NCBI GenBank assembly: GCA_038142005.1
Contig: JAYQJE010000001.1
Coordinates: 558,001 to 622,000 of the forward strand
Length of the DNA: 64,000 bases
From: SHAN690 sp023262195
GTDB lineage: Bacteria; Bacteroidota; Bacteroidia; Flavobacteriales_G; Salibacteraceae
Reading direction: 5' to 3'
A program made the position numbers and the translations under genes. Under the pieces are notes generated by a model, which was not told the DNA's origin, did no database searches, and saw only the letters and a list, made by a program, of their open reading frames with translations. Shown here piece after piece: positions 1 through 9,784 of the stretch. How positions within the stretch are numbered: the stretch's first letter is position 1; the number at the start of each line of letters is the position of its first letter.

Positions 1-950
1 TCAGAGCTGGGGTTTGGAAACCCAGAACACGGCCAAATTCATTTGAAGGTATGGGCGAAAAAGCGCTGCCTTGGCTCGTAAAGGCTCAACAAGAATTTGG
101 CATTCCATTTATCATTGAAGTGGCCAATGGCACACATGTGAAAAAGGCGCTGGACGCTGGTATCCGTCACCTTTGGGTTGGTGCACGCACATCAGTAAAC
201 CCATTCTCCGTGCAAGAAATTGCAGATGCGCTTGAGGGTGAAGACATTCCCGTGTTGGTAAAAAACCCTCTAAATCCTGACTTGCAACTTTGGATTGGTG
301 CGTTGGAAAGAATCCATGCAGCGGGTATTAAAAAGCTGGTTGCGGTGCACCGAGGTTTCAGCACATATCAAAAGCAACTTTACCGCAATGCCCCAAATTG
401 GGAAATCCCGATTGAACTAAAAACTACATATCCTCAACTTGAGATTTTGGTGGACCCGAGCCACATAGCGGGCCGGAGGGATCTGCTGCACGAAGTAGCG
501 CAGAAAGGGTTCGACCTTGGGTTTGATGGTTTGATGTTTGAAACACATCCAAACCCAGATCAAGCGCTGAGCGATCCCAAACAACAAATTGCTCTCGAGC
601 AATTTGATGATTTTATAGCAGCCTTAGAAACAAAACAACCACACTTTAACGATCAAATCACTCAAGATAAGTTAGTTCACCTCCGTAGGCTCATCGATGA
701 GCTGGATCGTGGTTTATTGGAAAACCTCAAACACCGGCTCGAGATTGTGGAGCAAATTGGCGACTACAAGGCAGAGCACGGGGTCACGGTTTTCCAACTC
801 GAGCGCTGGCGCACGATCATTCAAGATCGGCTAGAATACGCTCGCAAAGCCGGCATGGATGACGAATTGATACGATCCATTTGGAATGAAATTCATAAGG
901 CTTCTATTCAGCTGCAAACGGACGTGGTGAATCGTAAACTAGAATCCTAG
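1..950 (+). CDS. Bifunctional 3-deoxy-7-phosphoheptulonate synthase / chorismate mutase (5' partial)
   Basis: The frame is open from the left edge (first full codon at position 3), and reads WKPRTRPNSFEG immediately before the first ATG at 51, so the true start lies outside the window. The first ~210 residues match the DAHP synthase TIM barrel of the AroG/KDSA-like family (VHRGFSTY, VDPSHIAGRRD, MFETHPNPDQALSD). The last ~90 residues are an AroQ-type chorismate mutase helix bundle (LRRLIDELDRGLLENLKHR, IGDYKAEHG). This fusion is common in Bacteroidota and catalyses the first shikimate step plus chorismate to prephenate. The TAG stop overlaps the convergent neighbour's stop by 4 bp. Confidence 0.93.
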   Translation, partial: RAGVWKPRTRPNSFEGMGEKALPWLVKAQQEFGIPFIIEVANGTHVKKALDAGIRHLWVGARTSVNPFSVQEIADALEGEDIPVLVKNPLNPDLQLWIGALERIHAAGIKKLVAVHRGFSTYQKQLYRNAPNWEIPIELKTTYPQLEILVDPSHIAGRRDLLHEVAQKGFDLGFDGLMFETHPNPDQALSDPKQQIALEQFDDFIAALETKQPHFNDQITQDKLVHLRRLIDELDRGLLENLKHRLEIVEQIGDYKAEHGVTVFQLERWRTIIQDRLEYARKAGMDDELIRSIWNEIHKASIQLQTDVVNRKLES

Positions 951-2805
951 TTTACCACTAGCTCCCTTCTTACCAAACCTCCCTTTTCTGTAGTGATTTC
1001 GAGAAAGTAGACTCCGGACGGCAACAATGAAACATTCGATGTGAGCGTGGATGAATCAATATTTATGGGAACATCGACTTTAGCGCCAGTTCCATAATAA
1101 AGCCTTGCATCGGAGATTTGTCCATCAATGCTCGCATTCACGATTTCACGAGCAGGGTTTGGATAAACATTAATGTTTGTCTCTTCAACTTCATCAATCC
1201 CAACAAGGGTGTCTACCTTCACTCCAATATATTTGATCGGTTGTGTGGAAAGAGTCCAAAATCCTCCATTTGAATATGTGTATGACTTAAAATCCCCGGC
1301 CACAACCAATGCATTGTTGTGATCGATTGCCATAGACGATACGGTTCCATTTATTGAAGCAGAGGCGCTAAATACACTATCCGCAAAAGTAAAGACCCCC
1401 TTCCGCCATCACTTATAAGATCACCACACACAATAACTTTATTGTCGAATTCCATGATATCATCTATGATTGAAAAATTACTGTGTGATGAAAAAATAGT
1501 CGAATTCCTTGGTTTGAAGGTCGTCCATACCCCATTATACTTAACCATAAAGCATGAGCCAGTATCGTTTTCATTTTCGGCACAATCTCCTCCTAAATAA
1601 ATGAATCCATCAATTCCTTAAATGGTTCGAATGCCATTATAACCACTGAATATTACACCATCTGTGCTGAGCATTCCATCCTCATAGGCTAGGTAATTAT
1701 GACAGGAGAAGCTCGAATCTTCTAGCAACACCGAGGTCAATTCTCCGGCTATATGCAAGACCCCGTCTGCGTAAAACAAATCTGCCACCCGTCCATGCAT
1801 ATTGGCGACCGTATCGATTTGAATAGGATTTGTAGATAGGTCTGCAGTTAGAACCTGAGTTGGTGATCCTACGGAGCTGTAGTCTGCCACATCAAAATAT
1901 AGTAGATCCCCAACCAATTCAAGCGCGTGTGTGGTATAACCATTGGTAATATTTAGGTATTCACCCACATCTTGGCCATCCATAATCGCTACTCCATACT
2001 CATTTTCAAAATATCCCGCAACTACATAGCTACCATTTGACATCACCACAAAGTCTTTTACACCTCCTTGGTTTTCCACACTCGGTTCTAAACCATTGAA
2101 TATTATCGCAACTCCATTATCGGTGATACAGCCAAAGGAGCCTATTCCTAGCGTATCTATTTCACCCGAATAACAGGTTCTACCATTGTGCGAGTCATAC
2201 TTAACCATATTCAAAGGACCTTGAGCATATAAATTTCCAGGTAAAAAACGACTAGTAGGCGCTGATTGATACACAGGCTGAATCAAAGCAAGTTCCCACG
2301 TTTCAAAGCCATGCGTTTCCGCCCAAGCCAAAAGGGGTTTTTGTGGCATATCCTTGATGTAGTTGTAGTTGTAGTCGCGCCTTAATTCCTCAACCAATGC
2401 ATCGTGACCTGAGTGAAGCATAAGGTTGGCCACTGCACATGGCGTGTTATAGACATCAATGAAATAAGGCGTTCGCTCATTGTGGAAGGTGTTTACGGGA
2501 AACAACCCTGCCTCGGCATATTCTTTCAAAGCGGCAATAAGGTCATTACGCTTTTGTCTTTGATCCTGTGAAAGCTCTTTTTCCGTTGATTCAAGTAGTG
2601 CAATTACTCGCGTTAGATGACCTTGTATTCGTTCCACATCCGATTCAAATGTGACATGTGTAACTGGCAAACGGTGGTGTTTCCAGTTTTCATTCACCGT
2701 CTCCAAATGGTCTTGAAGCAATGCCGTTTCGTTAAACTCCTGACCAAAAAGACTACTGGAAAAAAGAACCGTGGCGATCAATAGGGCGTAAATGGGTGAT
2801 GGCAT
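947..2805 (-). CDS. Secreted protein with type IX secretion C-terminal sorting domain (frame interrupted)
   Basis: The ATG at 2805 begins a signal peptide (hydrophobic to residue ~21, SLFGQ). Residues ~25-200 form a helical N-terminal region found on Bacteroidota surface proteins (NERTPYFIDVYNTPCAVANLM), then ~300 residues of beta-propeller-like repeats (GELTSVLL, GDLISDG). The C-terminus has the sorting signature INVYPNPAREIV and ends LVRRELVVN. The frame has an in-frame TAA at 1618-1620 and a one-base shift near 1396-1402 (C5T2 run; one T missing would restore it). Translation continues sensibly across both, so I read one ~618-residue gene. Function unknown; probably exported and anchored at the cell surface. 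Confidence 0.75.
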
Positions 2806-2903
2806 GTGCTTAGGTTTAAACGGATAGACGCAACCTTAAACAATTACGTTGGAAGCGTGCATCTTTATCATTGTAAAAGGTAATCTACTAGAATTGCAAT
2901 TGA

Positions 2904-4132
2904 ATGTGGGGAAGTAAATTGGTAATATCATATCGTTATAGCTTGGCTACAGTTGCTGGCGTGATGATGTCACTGATGCTAACAGCCCAGGTAACCAATG
3001 TAAATCCCAAGATTAAAATCCAGAATGGGAAACCATTTTACATTCACACGGTTTTGGCAGGACAAACCCTGGACCAGATAGCCACTGCTTACTACACCAC
3101 TACTTCAGAGATATCAAAGGTTAATGGCGGTGCATCAGACCCACTATTGGAGGGAATCAAACTAAAAATTCCTTACAGTGCAAAGTCACTTGAGGCAATG
3201 AGCAGCGCAAATCCCGCTCCAGCTAAAAAAGAGCCGGTGGTCGAAAAAACCTCCCCGCTCCAAAACAAGTGGAACCCAAAGTAGAGAAGCCCGAAGCCGA
3301 ATCCGCAGAAGACCAGCCCACACCAATCGAAGAAGCCGCTGCGCTTATTCCAGATTCAAATGACGAACCTAGTCCCCAAGCGAAAGCGGACACACCACCG
3401 GTGGAAAATCAAGATTCCGATGATGAATTAAACGAGGAAGACCAAAAACGACTTCAAGACCTCACTCAACTTTCTCAAAATATTAGTGAAAGCCTCGCCA
3501 ACTTAGCAGAAATCAAGAAGAGCCTTGTAGCTCCTGAGGTTCCGAAAGCAGACCCAGAGTTTAAAAATGATTTTCCGATAGATGCAGCAATGCCTTCTAC
3601 CATAACATATGCGAGCGAACTTTTAGAGGACCACCTCAACGCCTACTACGATACTGCCAAAGCAAACACTTATCGACTGCACGAATTCTTTTTTGCAAGC
3701 TTCGATCGCGACCTAAGGTGGAAGAGTATCGAAGATGAGCGAACTAAAACAAACAGTAACACTCAACGCATCGATCTTAAAGAGTTGTATGGAGTGCAAA
3801 TAGACTCCATGTCCCAAGCTCAAGCAAAGGAGTCCATCGGCTTGACCACGGAAGCCATGAGATACCTTTACAAAGTAAAAGTGAAGCGAAAGAAAGTTCG
3901 TGTGTATAAACTACAAGGCTATGTAGAGCATTTCCCTAAAGACAATGCTCATGCACAAATCATTATGAAAACGGCCAAGGAAAAAGGTCTCAAAGGAAAA
4001 GGGGAAGTAGAGATAATTGATGGCTGCCACGAAATTGCTCGCTACAGTCCTTTTGAATACAACCCCTTTGGAAATAATGAGAAGATTATCATGCATGAGT
4101 CGTTTCTACGAATCGAAAAAATGGAATTTTGA
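2904..4132 (+). CDS. LysM-domain secreted protein with uncharacterised C-terminal domain (frameshifted)
   Basis: Residues 10-30 are a hydrophobic signal segment. Residues ~45-92 are a single LysM peptidoglycan-binding motif (HTVLAGQTLDQIATAYY, LLEGIKLKIP). A Pro/Glu-rich linker and a conserved-looking C-terminal region of ~170 residues (ITYASELLEDHLNAYYD, YNPFGNNEKI) follow; I do not recognise the latter. The frame breaks at 3253-3256, where one C missing from a C4 run restores PAPKQVEPKVEKP, so the two halves are one gene of ~410 residues. Its TGA overlaps the ATG of recJ (TGATG), suggesting translational coupling. Likely a periplasmic or surface cell-wall-binding protein. Confidence 0.75.
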
Positions 4133-5868
4133 TGGAAAGGGTAGCAAAACAATGGAGGATCAAACCCTTGCCAGACCAAGACAAGGTAAAGAATCTCCAA
4201 TCCGCGATTAATGCCAGCGAACGATTGGCTACGTTACTAGTACAGCGCGGTGTAGAAGATTTTGATACTGCGCGTAATTTTTTCAATCCCAACGCTAAGC
4301 TGCTCCACGATCCATTTCTCATGAAGGATATGGATAAGGCTGTGAAGCGGATTTCAGCAGCCCTTGAACAAGGCGAACACATCATGATTTATGGCGACTA
4401 TGATGTAGATGGAACAACTTCTGTCGCCCTCATGTACTCCTATTTGCGATCGTATGAAAATCAAGTCTCCTATTACATCCCCGACCGGTATAAGGAAGGA
4501 TACGGCATTAGCATCGATGGTATTGACTTCGCTGTTGACAACGAAATCTCCTTAATTATTGCCCTCGATTGCGGAATAAAGGCAATTGAACAAGTTGACT
4601 ACGCTACCAAACATGGAATAGACTTTATTATCTGCGACCATCACCTGCCGGGGGCTACTCTACCAAAAGCACACGCCATTTTAAATCCACTACAACAGGG
4701 CTGTGACTATCCGTGCAAGTATTTGTCTGGTTGTGGAATTGGGTTCAAGCTTACGCAAGCACTAAACTATGCTTGGGATAAAGACTCATCAGAACCTTTA
4801 GCTTTACTCGACTTGGTAGCCATTGCAGCCGCCTGTGATATTGTGCCGATTATCAATGAAAATCGCATTATCGTTCATCTGGGCCTTCAACTTATGCAGT
4901 CGGCCCAGCGGCCTGGGATTAAATTGCTGCTCGAGAACGCAGGAAAACTCGAAGACGATCAATTAAAAAGGCCCTTAAATGTTAGTGACATTGTATTTGC
5001 GATAGGCCCTCGAATTAATGCCGCAGGCCGAATGGATCAAGGTATTACGGCCGTAGAACTCTTATGTGCTCAAACCCTTAAGGAGGCAGAATCTGCGGCA
5101 AAGTCAATTGCTCAAAGCAATAAAGACAGGCGTGAAGTTGACATGCAAATCCTCGAGGAGTCACTAACCATGCTGGATTTTAATCCTGAGAAATGCTCTA
5201 CCGTGGTTTTTGATTCGTCTTGGCATAAAGGTGTGGTTGGCATTGTAGCCAGTCGACTTCAAGACTTTTGTTATCGACCAACGATTGTGTTGACCGAGTC
5301 AAACGGGCTGATTAGTGGTTCTGCCCGCTCAGTGCATGAATTTGATGTTCACGCGGCCATAGCATCCTGTAGTGACCTACTACTCAATTTTGGCGGGCAT
5401 CGCGCTGCTGCTGGTCTGACGCTCAAGCCAGAAAACTTGGATGCCTTTAAAACTGCATTTGAAGCTTCTGTGGCACAACATATTACGGACGACCAAAAGA
5501 AGCCCTTGCTCGATATTGATATTGAATTGAACCTGCGAGATATAACGCCAAAGTTTTTCGAAACCATGAGCAGAATGGCTCCGTTTGGGCCTGAAAATAT
5601 GCGCCCAGTTTTTATCACGCATAATCTTATCAATGCCAATGGTACTCGCGGTGTTGGCGAAGATGCGGCACATTTAAAGCTGGATGTCACACAGATTGGG
5701 GATCAAAAAAGCAGAATAGCAGGCATTGCATTCAATCTAGGCGATCATGCCGAACGCATTCAAACTGGAGAATCGTTTAGCGCAGTTTATACACTCGAAC
5801 TAAACGAATTTCGTGGGGTAAAATCCATCGAAATGAATGTCAAAGACCTTCGGTTTACCGATTCGTAA
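4132..5868 (+). CDS. recJ: Single-stranded-DNA-specific 5'-3' exonuclease RecJ
   Basis: Intact, ~578 residues, the usual length for RecJ. DHH phosphoesterase motifs are visible: IYGDYDVDGTTS (residues ~86-97), ALDCGI, ICDHHLPG (DHH) and LSGCGIGFKL. The DHHA1 domain motif FGGHRAAAGL lies near residue 420, followed by the RecJ OB-fold region. It degrades ssDNA in RecF-pathway recombination and mismatch repair. I place the start at ATG 4132 (TTG ATG context), which overlaps the upstream LysM gene's stop. The 3' end overlaps the convergent barrel-protein gene by 14 bp. Confidence 0.95.
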   Translation: MERVAKQWRIKPLPDQDKVKNLQSAINASERLATLLVQRGVEDFDTARNFFNPNAKLLHDPFLMKDMDKAVKRISAALEQGEHIMIYGDYDVDGTTSVALMYSYLRSYENQVSYYIPDRYKEGYGISIDGIDFAVDNEISLIIALDCGIKAIEQVDYATKHGIDFIICDHHLPGATLPKAHAILNPLQQGCDYPCKYLSGCGIGFKLTQALNYAWDKDSSEPLALLDLVAIAAACDIVPIINENRIIVHLGLQLMQSAQRPGIKLLLENAGKLEDDQLKRPLNVSDIVFAIGPRINAAGRMDQGITAVELLCAQTLKEAESAAKSIAQSNKDRREVDMQILEESLTMLDFNPEKCSTVVFDSSWHKGVVGIVASRLQDFCYRPTIVLTESNGLISGSARSVHEFDVHAAIASCSDLLLNFGGHRAAAGLTLKPENLDAFKTAFEASVAQHITDDQKKPLLDIDIELNLRDITPKFFETMSRMAPFGPENMRPVFITHNLINANGTRGVGEDAAHLKLDVTQIGDQKSRIAGIAFNLGDHAERIQTGESFSAVYTLELNEFRGVKSIEMNVKDLRFTDS

Positions 5869-7135
5869 TTCGGTAAGAAAGTCCAAGCTTTAGTAGCGTA
5901 TTGTTACTGGCACCGACAGATGGATCGAATACATTGTTGTCGGTCACATCAATAAATCCAAAATGCAATTCCGAGGTCGCGTCTAGCCGTTCGGCAATGG
6001 AAATTCTATAATTAGCCACGAAACCAGCATCAAAAGTAGATATGCCCGTGTTGTCCATTACTCTCAATTCTTGTGAGGTCTGTTCGCCTTGTCCAGTTTC
6101 AATACGCTCCGCACTCACCGCCAATAATGGATTGAACTCAAACCCAATACCGACAGCGTGACGAGCTCCTAATCTATAACCCGTTCCCAAAAGAATGCCC
6201 CCATAGTTTACCCACGTGGGGTTAATCTGTATTACTGAGGTGTTTCCTGAAAATGGTTTACCATCGGGCAATGCGTTTCGATTGAATGCGACAATACCCA
6301 AGTCTAGGTAGACAGACTCACCAAGGTGATACTTCATTAGCAGGCGTGCGTGAAGTCCCAATCCAAGGGGCCCTGAGTTCATACGATCCAGGCTTTGAGC
6401 TCCCAGCACACCTCCTTCAGCAAAGAGCTGAATCCTGCGTAAAGCATCCATCGCTGGAGTTTGAGACTCACGGTCAAGCCAATTGTACTCATAGTCATCA
6501 TTAAAAGAAATCACAGGCATCAGGTCGAGTTGTGATCTTAGTTTAAGGCTGGCCATTTCTTTACTCACTGATGGGTGCTTGTATGGATTGATGTCTTCTT
6601 CAAATTGAAGCGCGCCTATCGAATTGGTCATCGGTGCCAAATTGATGTCATTATTGACGAGATCTATTTCCTTGGGTTGATAAATATCCGATTCGGTTGA
6701 ACTGGCCTCTTCCTCTGAAGATGCACTCATTGCCTGTTGATTAGGAGTAACCGTTGTAGCAACAGCTCCTGTCTTGTCAGACAGTCTGTGGTTGTAGAGT
6801 TTGGATTCTTTTCCGCTTTGCAATTCCGATTTATCCATGTCCACACCAATGGTGCCCGCGGTGTTGATGGAATCAATGAGTAAGCCGAGCGGTTGAAATT
6901 GTATTTGCTGATGACGTGATGTGTATGTAGCCGAATCTTCAAGGCTATATATTACTCCAATTCCTGAGGCCACGACTATCGGCAACAGTATGTATAGTGC
7001 CTTGCGTATGAATAGCCACTTGAAGTGGGAATCGAGCATGGATGATGCTCCTGACCACGCGGCCGCGCTGTACGCTACCTGCCTGCCCGCAAGCTTTGAT
7101 CTGAACAGATCATCTATGTGATTGCCTTCACTCAA
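5855..7135 (-). CDS. Membrane-anchored protein with C-terminal barrel-like domain, putative partner of ECF sigma factor
   Basis: The first ~35 residues are cytoplasmic and resemble Bacteroidota anti-sigma-like N-termini (HIDDLFRSKLAGRQVAYSAAAW). One transmembrane segment follows (ALYILLPIVVASGIGVIYSL), then a ~140-residue low-complexity periplasmic linker. The C-terminal ~200 residues alternate hydrophobic and aromatic residues like an outer-membrane barrel and end KLGLSYRITNR. The gene lies 2 bp downstream of the ECF sigma stop. The longest frame reaches 7219, but those codons lie inside sigma. TTG at 7135 is the first plausible start after the sigma stop, so the start is uncertain. Sigma regulation is inferred from position only. 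Confidence 0.6.
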   Translation of the reverse strand: MSEGNHIDDLFRSKLAGRQVAYSAAAWSGASSMLDSHFKWLFIRKALYILLPIVVASGIGVIYSLEDSATYTSRHQQIQFQPLGLLIDSINTAGTIGVDMDKSELQSGKESKLYNHRLSDKTGAVATTVTPNQQAMSASSEEEASSTESDIYQPKEIDLVNNDINLAPMTNSIGALQFEEDINPYKHPSVSKEMASLKLRSQLDLMPVISFNDDYEYNWLDRESQTPAMDALRRIQLFAEGGVLGAQSLDRMNSGPLGLGLHARLLMKYHLGESVYLDLGIVAFNRNALPDGKPFSGNTSVIQINPTWVNYGGILLGTGYRLGARHAVGIGFEFNPLLAVSAERIETGQGEQTSQELRVMDNTGISTFDAGFVANYRISIAERLDATSELHFGFIDVTDNNVFDPSVGASNNTLLKLGLSYRITNR

Positions 7136-7137
7136 CT

Positions 7138-7705
7138 TTATAGTGTTATCGACATCATTTTTTTCATCATCTCTTTTAACATTCCTTGGAGTGACTTGCG
7201 CGCAAAAGACACATGCCATTTACTCGTTCCGTCACTTATGCCAAGCATATCTCCAATTTCTTTGTGAGTATATCCATCAATTGCATAGAGGTTGAAGACT
7301 TTTCTGCTCATATCAGGCAATTGCTTGATCATTGCTTCCAACTCTTCCGCATCCAACTCTTGTGATGCTTTATTAAAATCAACCCCTACCGTATTGACAT
7401 GCACATCTTGAAAATCTGCATTGGACATATTCTCTCTCCGCTTCTTGTCTCTTCGGAAATCGTCAATAATGGTATTGACGGTGATTCGGTTGATCCAAGA
7501 ACCAAAGGGGATTTTTTGGTCATATTTATCAAGATTGGTGATAATCTTCAGAAAAGCTGCATTGAGCAGACCTTCTGCGTCTTCTATTACTGGTATACCT
7601 CAAGCAAATAGCCATAAGGTATCCAAAGCACTTCTTATAAAGCGCATTATGCGCTTTTCGATCATTCTTTTTACACGCATCAAGAAGCTTGGGATCGACC
7701 TGCAT
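7138..7705 (-). CDS. ECF-type RNA polymerase sigma factor (frameshifted)
   Basis: The ATG at 7705 begins MQVDPKLLDACKKNDRKAHN, a typical sigma-70 region 2 start, leading into YLMAICLRYTSN. A one-base shift near 7583 interrupts the frame. Beyond it the protein continues as EDAEGLLNAAFLKI, PFGSWINRITVNTIIDDFRR (region 2) and MIKQLPDMSRKVFNLYAIDGY, HKEIGDMLGISDGTSKWHVS (region 4 helix-turn-helix). Total ~190 residues, usual for ECF factors. The next gene starts 2 bp downstream and encodes a membrane protein that could act as its anti-sigma or sensor. The shift looks like a sequence error because both halves are well conserved. Confidence 0.82.
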
Positions 7706-7868
7706 ACGCTTTATACGCACTGAGCGCTACCAGCGTTGCTTTATTGCTTGCTTCACAAGCCTTGGAAATCAACAAACCTTGGAAAGAACGATTAATTCGA
7801 GATGAATTACCGCCATACACGCAGGGTTTAATTAAAGGGTTGGGGAGAATGAAAAAACACTGAAGAAT

Positions 7869-8138
7869 TTAGTTCAACGTGAAATTCACGGGCTCAACTC
7901 GTGTGATTTCGGGGACAAGCCTTTTAATGGCATCTTCTACCCCATTTTTAAAGGTCATGTTATTCATGGAGCAGTTGCTGCACGCTCCCACAAATTGGAT
8001 TTTGAGCACTTTGTCGGAAGTTATATCAACGATTTCAAGGTCGCCTCCATCCTCATTCAAAAATGGCCGCAGCTCATCGAGTGCATTCACTACTTTGATA
8101 AAAAGTTCTTCTCCCGATTTTGATTGGTCCATTTTCAA
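7869..8138 (-). CDS. NifU-like (Nfu) iron-sulfur cluster scaffold protein
   Basis: 89 residues, entirely an NFU C-terminal domain: LRPFLNEDGGDLEIVDI, then the cluster-binding CXXC in VGACSNCSMNN, and GVEDAIKRLVPEI. These small proteins hold a [4Fe-4S] cluster for transfer to apo-proteins in the cytoplasm. It is the last gene of a minus-strand run (thioesterase, mrp, nfu); mrp ends 6 bp upstream. An Mrp-type ATPase and an Nfu scaffold together point to Fe-S cluster delivery. Confidence 0.93.
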   Translation of the reverse strand: MKMDQSKSGEELFIKVVNALDELRPFLNEDGGDLEIVDITSDKVLKIQFVGACSNCSMNNMTFKNGVEDAIKRLVPEITRVEPVNFTLN

Positions 8139-8144
8139 AGGTAA

Positions 8145-9208
8145 CTACGAGTTATCAATTTGTATGAGCACGTTTGAGATTAGTTCGTTCAACGCCTCGG
8201 CTTGCGGTGTACCTTCTTGCAAAACTGCGGGCCTTCCCACATCACCCGCTTCACGGATGCTCTGCACTATTGGAATTTGACCTAGGAGATTTACGTTTAA
8301 TTCCTCAGCTAAACTCTTCGCACCCTCTTTTCCAAAAATGAAATATTTATTCTCTGGCAGCTCCTCTGGTGTAAACCAAGCCATGTTTTCAACGATACCC
8401 AATACGGGAATATTGATGTTTTCTAATTGGAACATGCCCACACCCTTTCGAGCATCAGCCAATGCCACAGGCTGCGGAGTACTTACAATGACCACTCCAT
8501 CGAGTGGAATCTGCTGTACTAATTGAAGATGAATATCGCCAGTACCTGGAGGTAAATCGATGAGCATAAAATCAAGCTCCCCCAATGAACGTCTGTAAAC
8601 ATCTGTGAAAGAGCTTTGCTGGCCATAGGACCACGCCAAACAATCGCTTGATTTGCCTCAGCGAAAAAACCAATGCTCAACATCTTAACACCGTAGTTTT
8701 CTACAGGCATTATCTTATTGTTGGCACCTTCGCCACTTACACCAGGCTTTTCATTGAATACATCAAACATCAAAGGCATTGAAGGACCATAGATGTCGGC
8801 ATCAACCAATCCCACTTTATACCCTCTTTTGGCCAACCCAGCTGCTAGATTCGCGCAAATAGTGCTTTTTCCTACTCCGCCTTTACCAGAAGCTACGGCA
8901 ATTATTTTCTTTACCTTAGGTAAAACTCTGCGCTGTTCTGGCGGTCGCTCTGAACTTTTTGGTAGCGCATCTACCTCCGCCATAACTGCTACATCTTCGC
9001 CTAAAAACCTTCTAACTTGGTGGATGCACGCCTCTTCCAATCGCTTGCGATAATGCATTGCTGGATTGGAGGCTTTCACATGAAAGGACACAGTATTGCC
9101 CTCGGCTTTTACATTTGATACTAACCCTAAGGAAACAATATCCTTCTTCAATTCAGGCTCAATCACATAAGCCAAAGCTTTCATCACGTCATCGTTCGAA
9201 ATTGCCAT
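8145..9208 (-). CDS. mrp: Mrp/NBP35 family ATP-binding iron-sulfur carrier protein (frameshifted)
   Basis: The N-terminal ~90 residues are a MIP18/DUF59 domain (VIEPELKKDIVSLGLV). A deviant Walker A GKGGVGKST follows at residue ~108, then DADIYGPSMP. The frame shifts at 8579-8583 in a C5 run; one more base joins SQMFTDVHWG to ELDFMLIDLPPGTGDIHL, the expected Mrp sequence. The C-terminal half (VLGIVENMAWFTP, ENKYFIFGKEGAKSLAEEL) has no visible CXXC pair, unlike some Mrp proteins. ~355 residues reconstructed. The start ATG overlaps the thioesterase stop (TAATG). Likely cytosolic Fe-S cluster loading or transfer. Confidence 0.9.
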
Positions 9209-9726
9209 TATGTAAGGTCTTCAAATATTGCTTTTAACTCTGTAGCATCTTTTGGCTTCATGCGCCCAGCCAAAATCAAACTTAATTGGCGCCTTCTTAA
9301 AGCGCCATCAAAGCGTTCTAATTCAACACTTGATTCAGGTATAAGTTCTGGAACCTCAATGGTATTGCCAATTTGGTCAACTGCTACGAAAGTGAAGATG
9401 GCCTCATTGCATTTTGTTTTATGGGCCGTTTTATGGTCCTCAACCCAAACATCAATGTAGACTTCCATGCTCGAGCCAAATGCCCTAGAAACTTTGGCTT
9501 CAAGCGTCACAAAATCACCAAGCCCAATTGGTTGATTAAACGAAATATTGTTTACCGAGGCCGTAACTACTACTCGTCCGCAATGACGGTGAGCAGCCAC
9601 AGCAGCGATCACATCCATCCAATACATCAATCTTCCACCCATCAAGTTTCCCAAGGTGTTGGTATCATCAGGCAACACAATGTGTGTAGCAACCGCCTTT
9701 GAAGCCTCCGCAGTCTTTGCTTTCAT
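9208..9726 (-). CDS. Acyl-CoA thioesterase, hotdog fold
   Basis: 172 residues with the acyl-CoA hydrolase pattern: HIVLPDDTNTLGNLMGGRLMYWMD, then AAHRHCGRVVVTASVNNISF and the conserved region around VWVEDH and FTFVAVD. Such enzymes hydrolyse acyl-CoA to free acid and CoA in the cytoplasm. The first gene of the thioesterase-mrp-nfu run; its stop overlaps the mrp start. A perfect TAnnTTTG element on the minus strand lies ~17 bp upstream of the ATG. Chain-length specificity cannot be inferred. Confidence 0.9.
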   Translation of the reverse strand: MKAKTAEASKAVATHIVLPDDTNTLGNLMGGRLMYWMDVIAAVAAHRHCGRVVVTASVNNISFNQPIGLGDFVTLEAKVSRAFGSSMEVYIDVWVEDHKTAHKTKCNEAIFTFVAVDQIGNTIEVPELIPESSVELERFDGALRRRQLSLILAGRMKPKDATELKAIFEDLT

Positions 9727-9743
9727 GCATTTCTTCTTTGGTG

Positions 9744-9751
9744 CAAAGGTA
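9744..9751 (-). promoter_or_regulatory. Putative Bacteroidota -7 promoter element for the thioesterase-mrp-nfu operon
   Basis: Reads TACCTTTG on the minus strand, a perfect match to TAnnTTTG, 17 bp before the ATG. No clear TTTG -33 element is seen at the usual distance. A near match, TACTTTCG at 9772-9779 on the plus strand, lies just before hemJ, so the divergent pair may share this 58-bp region. Confidence 0.45.
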
Positions 9752-9784
9752 GAATCTCACCCCGCATAGACTACTTTCGATGTT

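Noticed and set aside
7136..7219. Upstream extension of the barrel-like protein into the sigma gene
   Set aside because: The codons overlap the conserved region 4 of the sigma factor in another frame; start at TTG 7135 is more economical.
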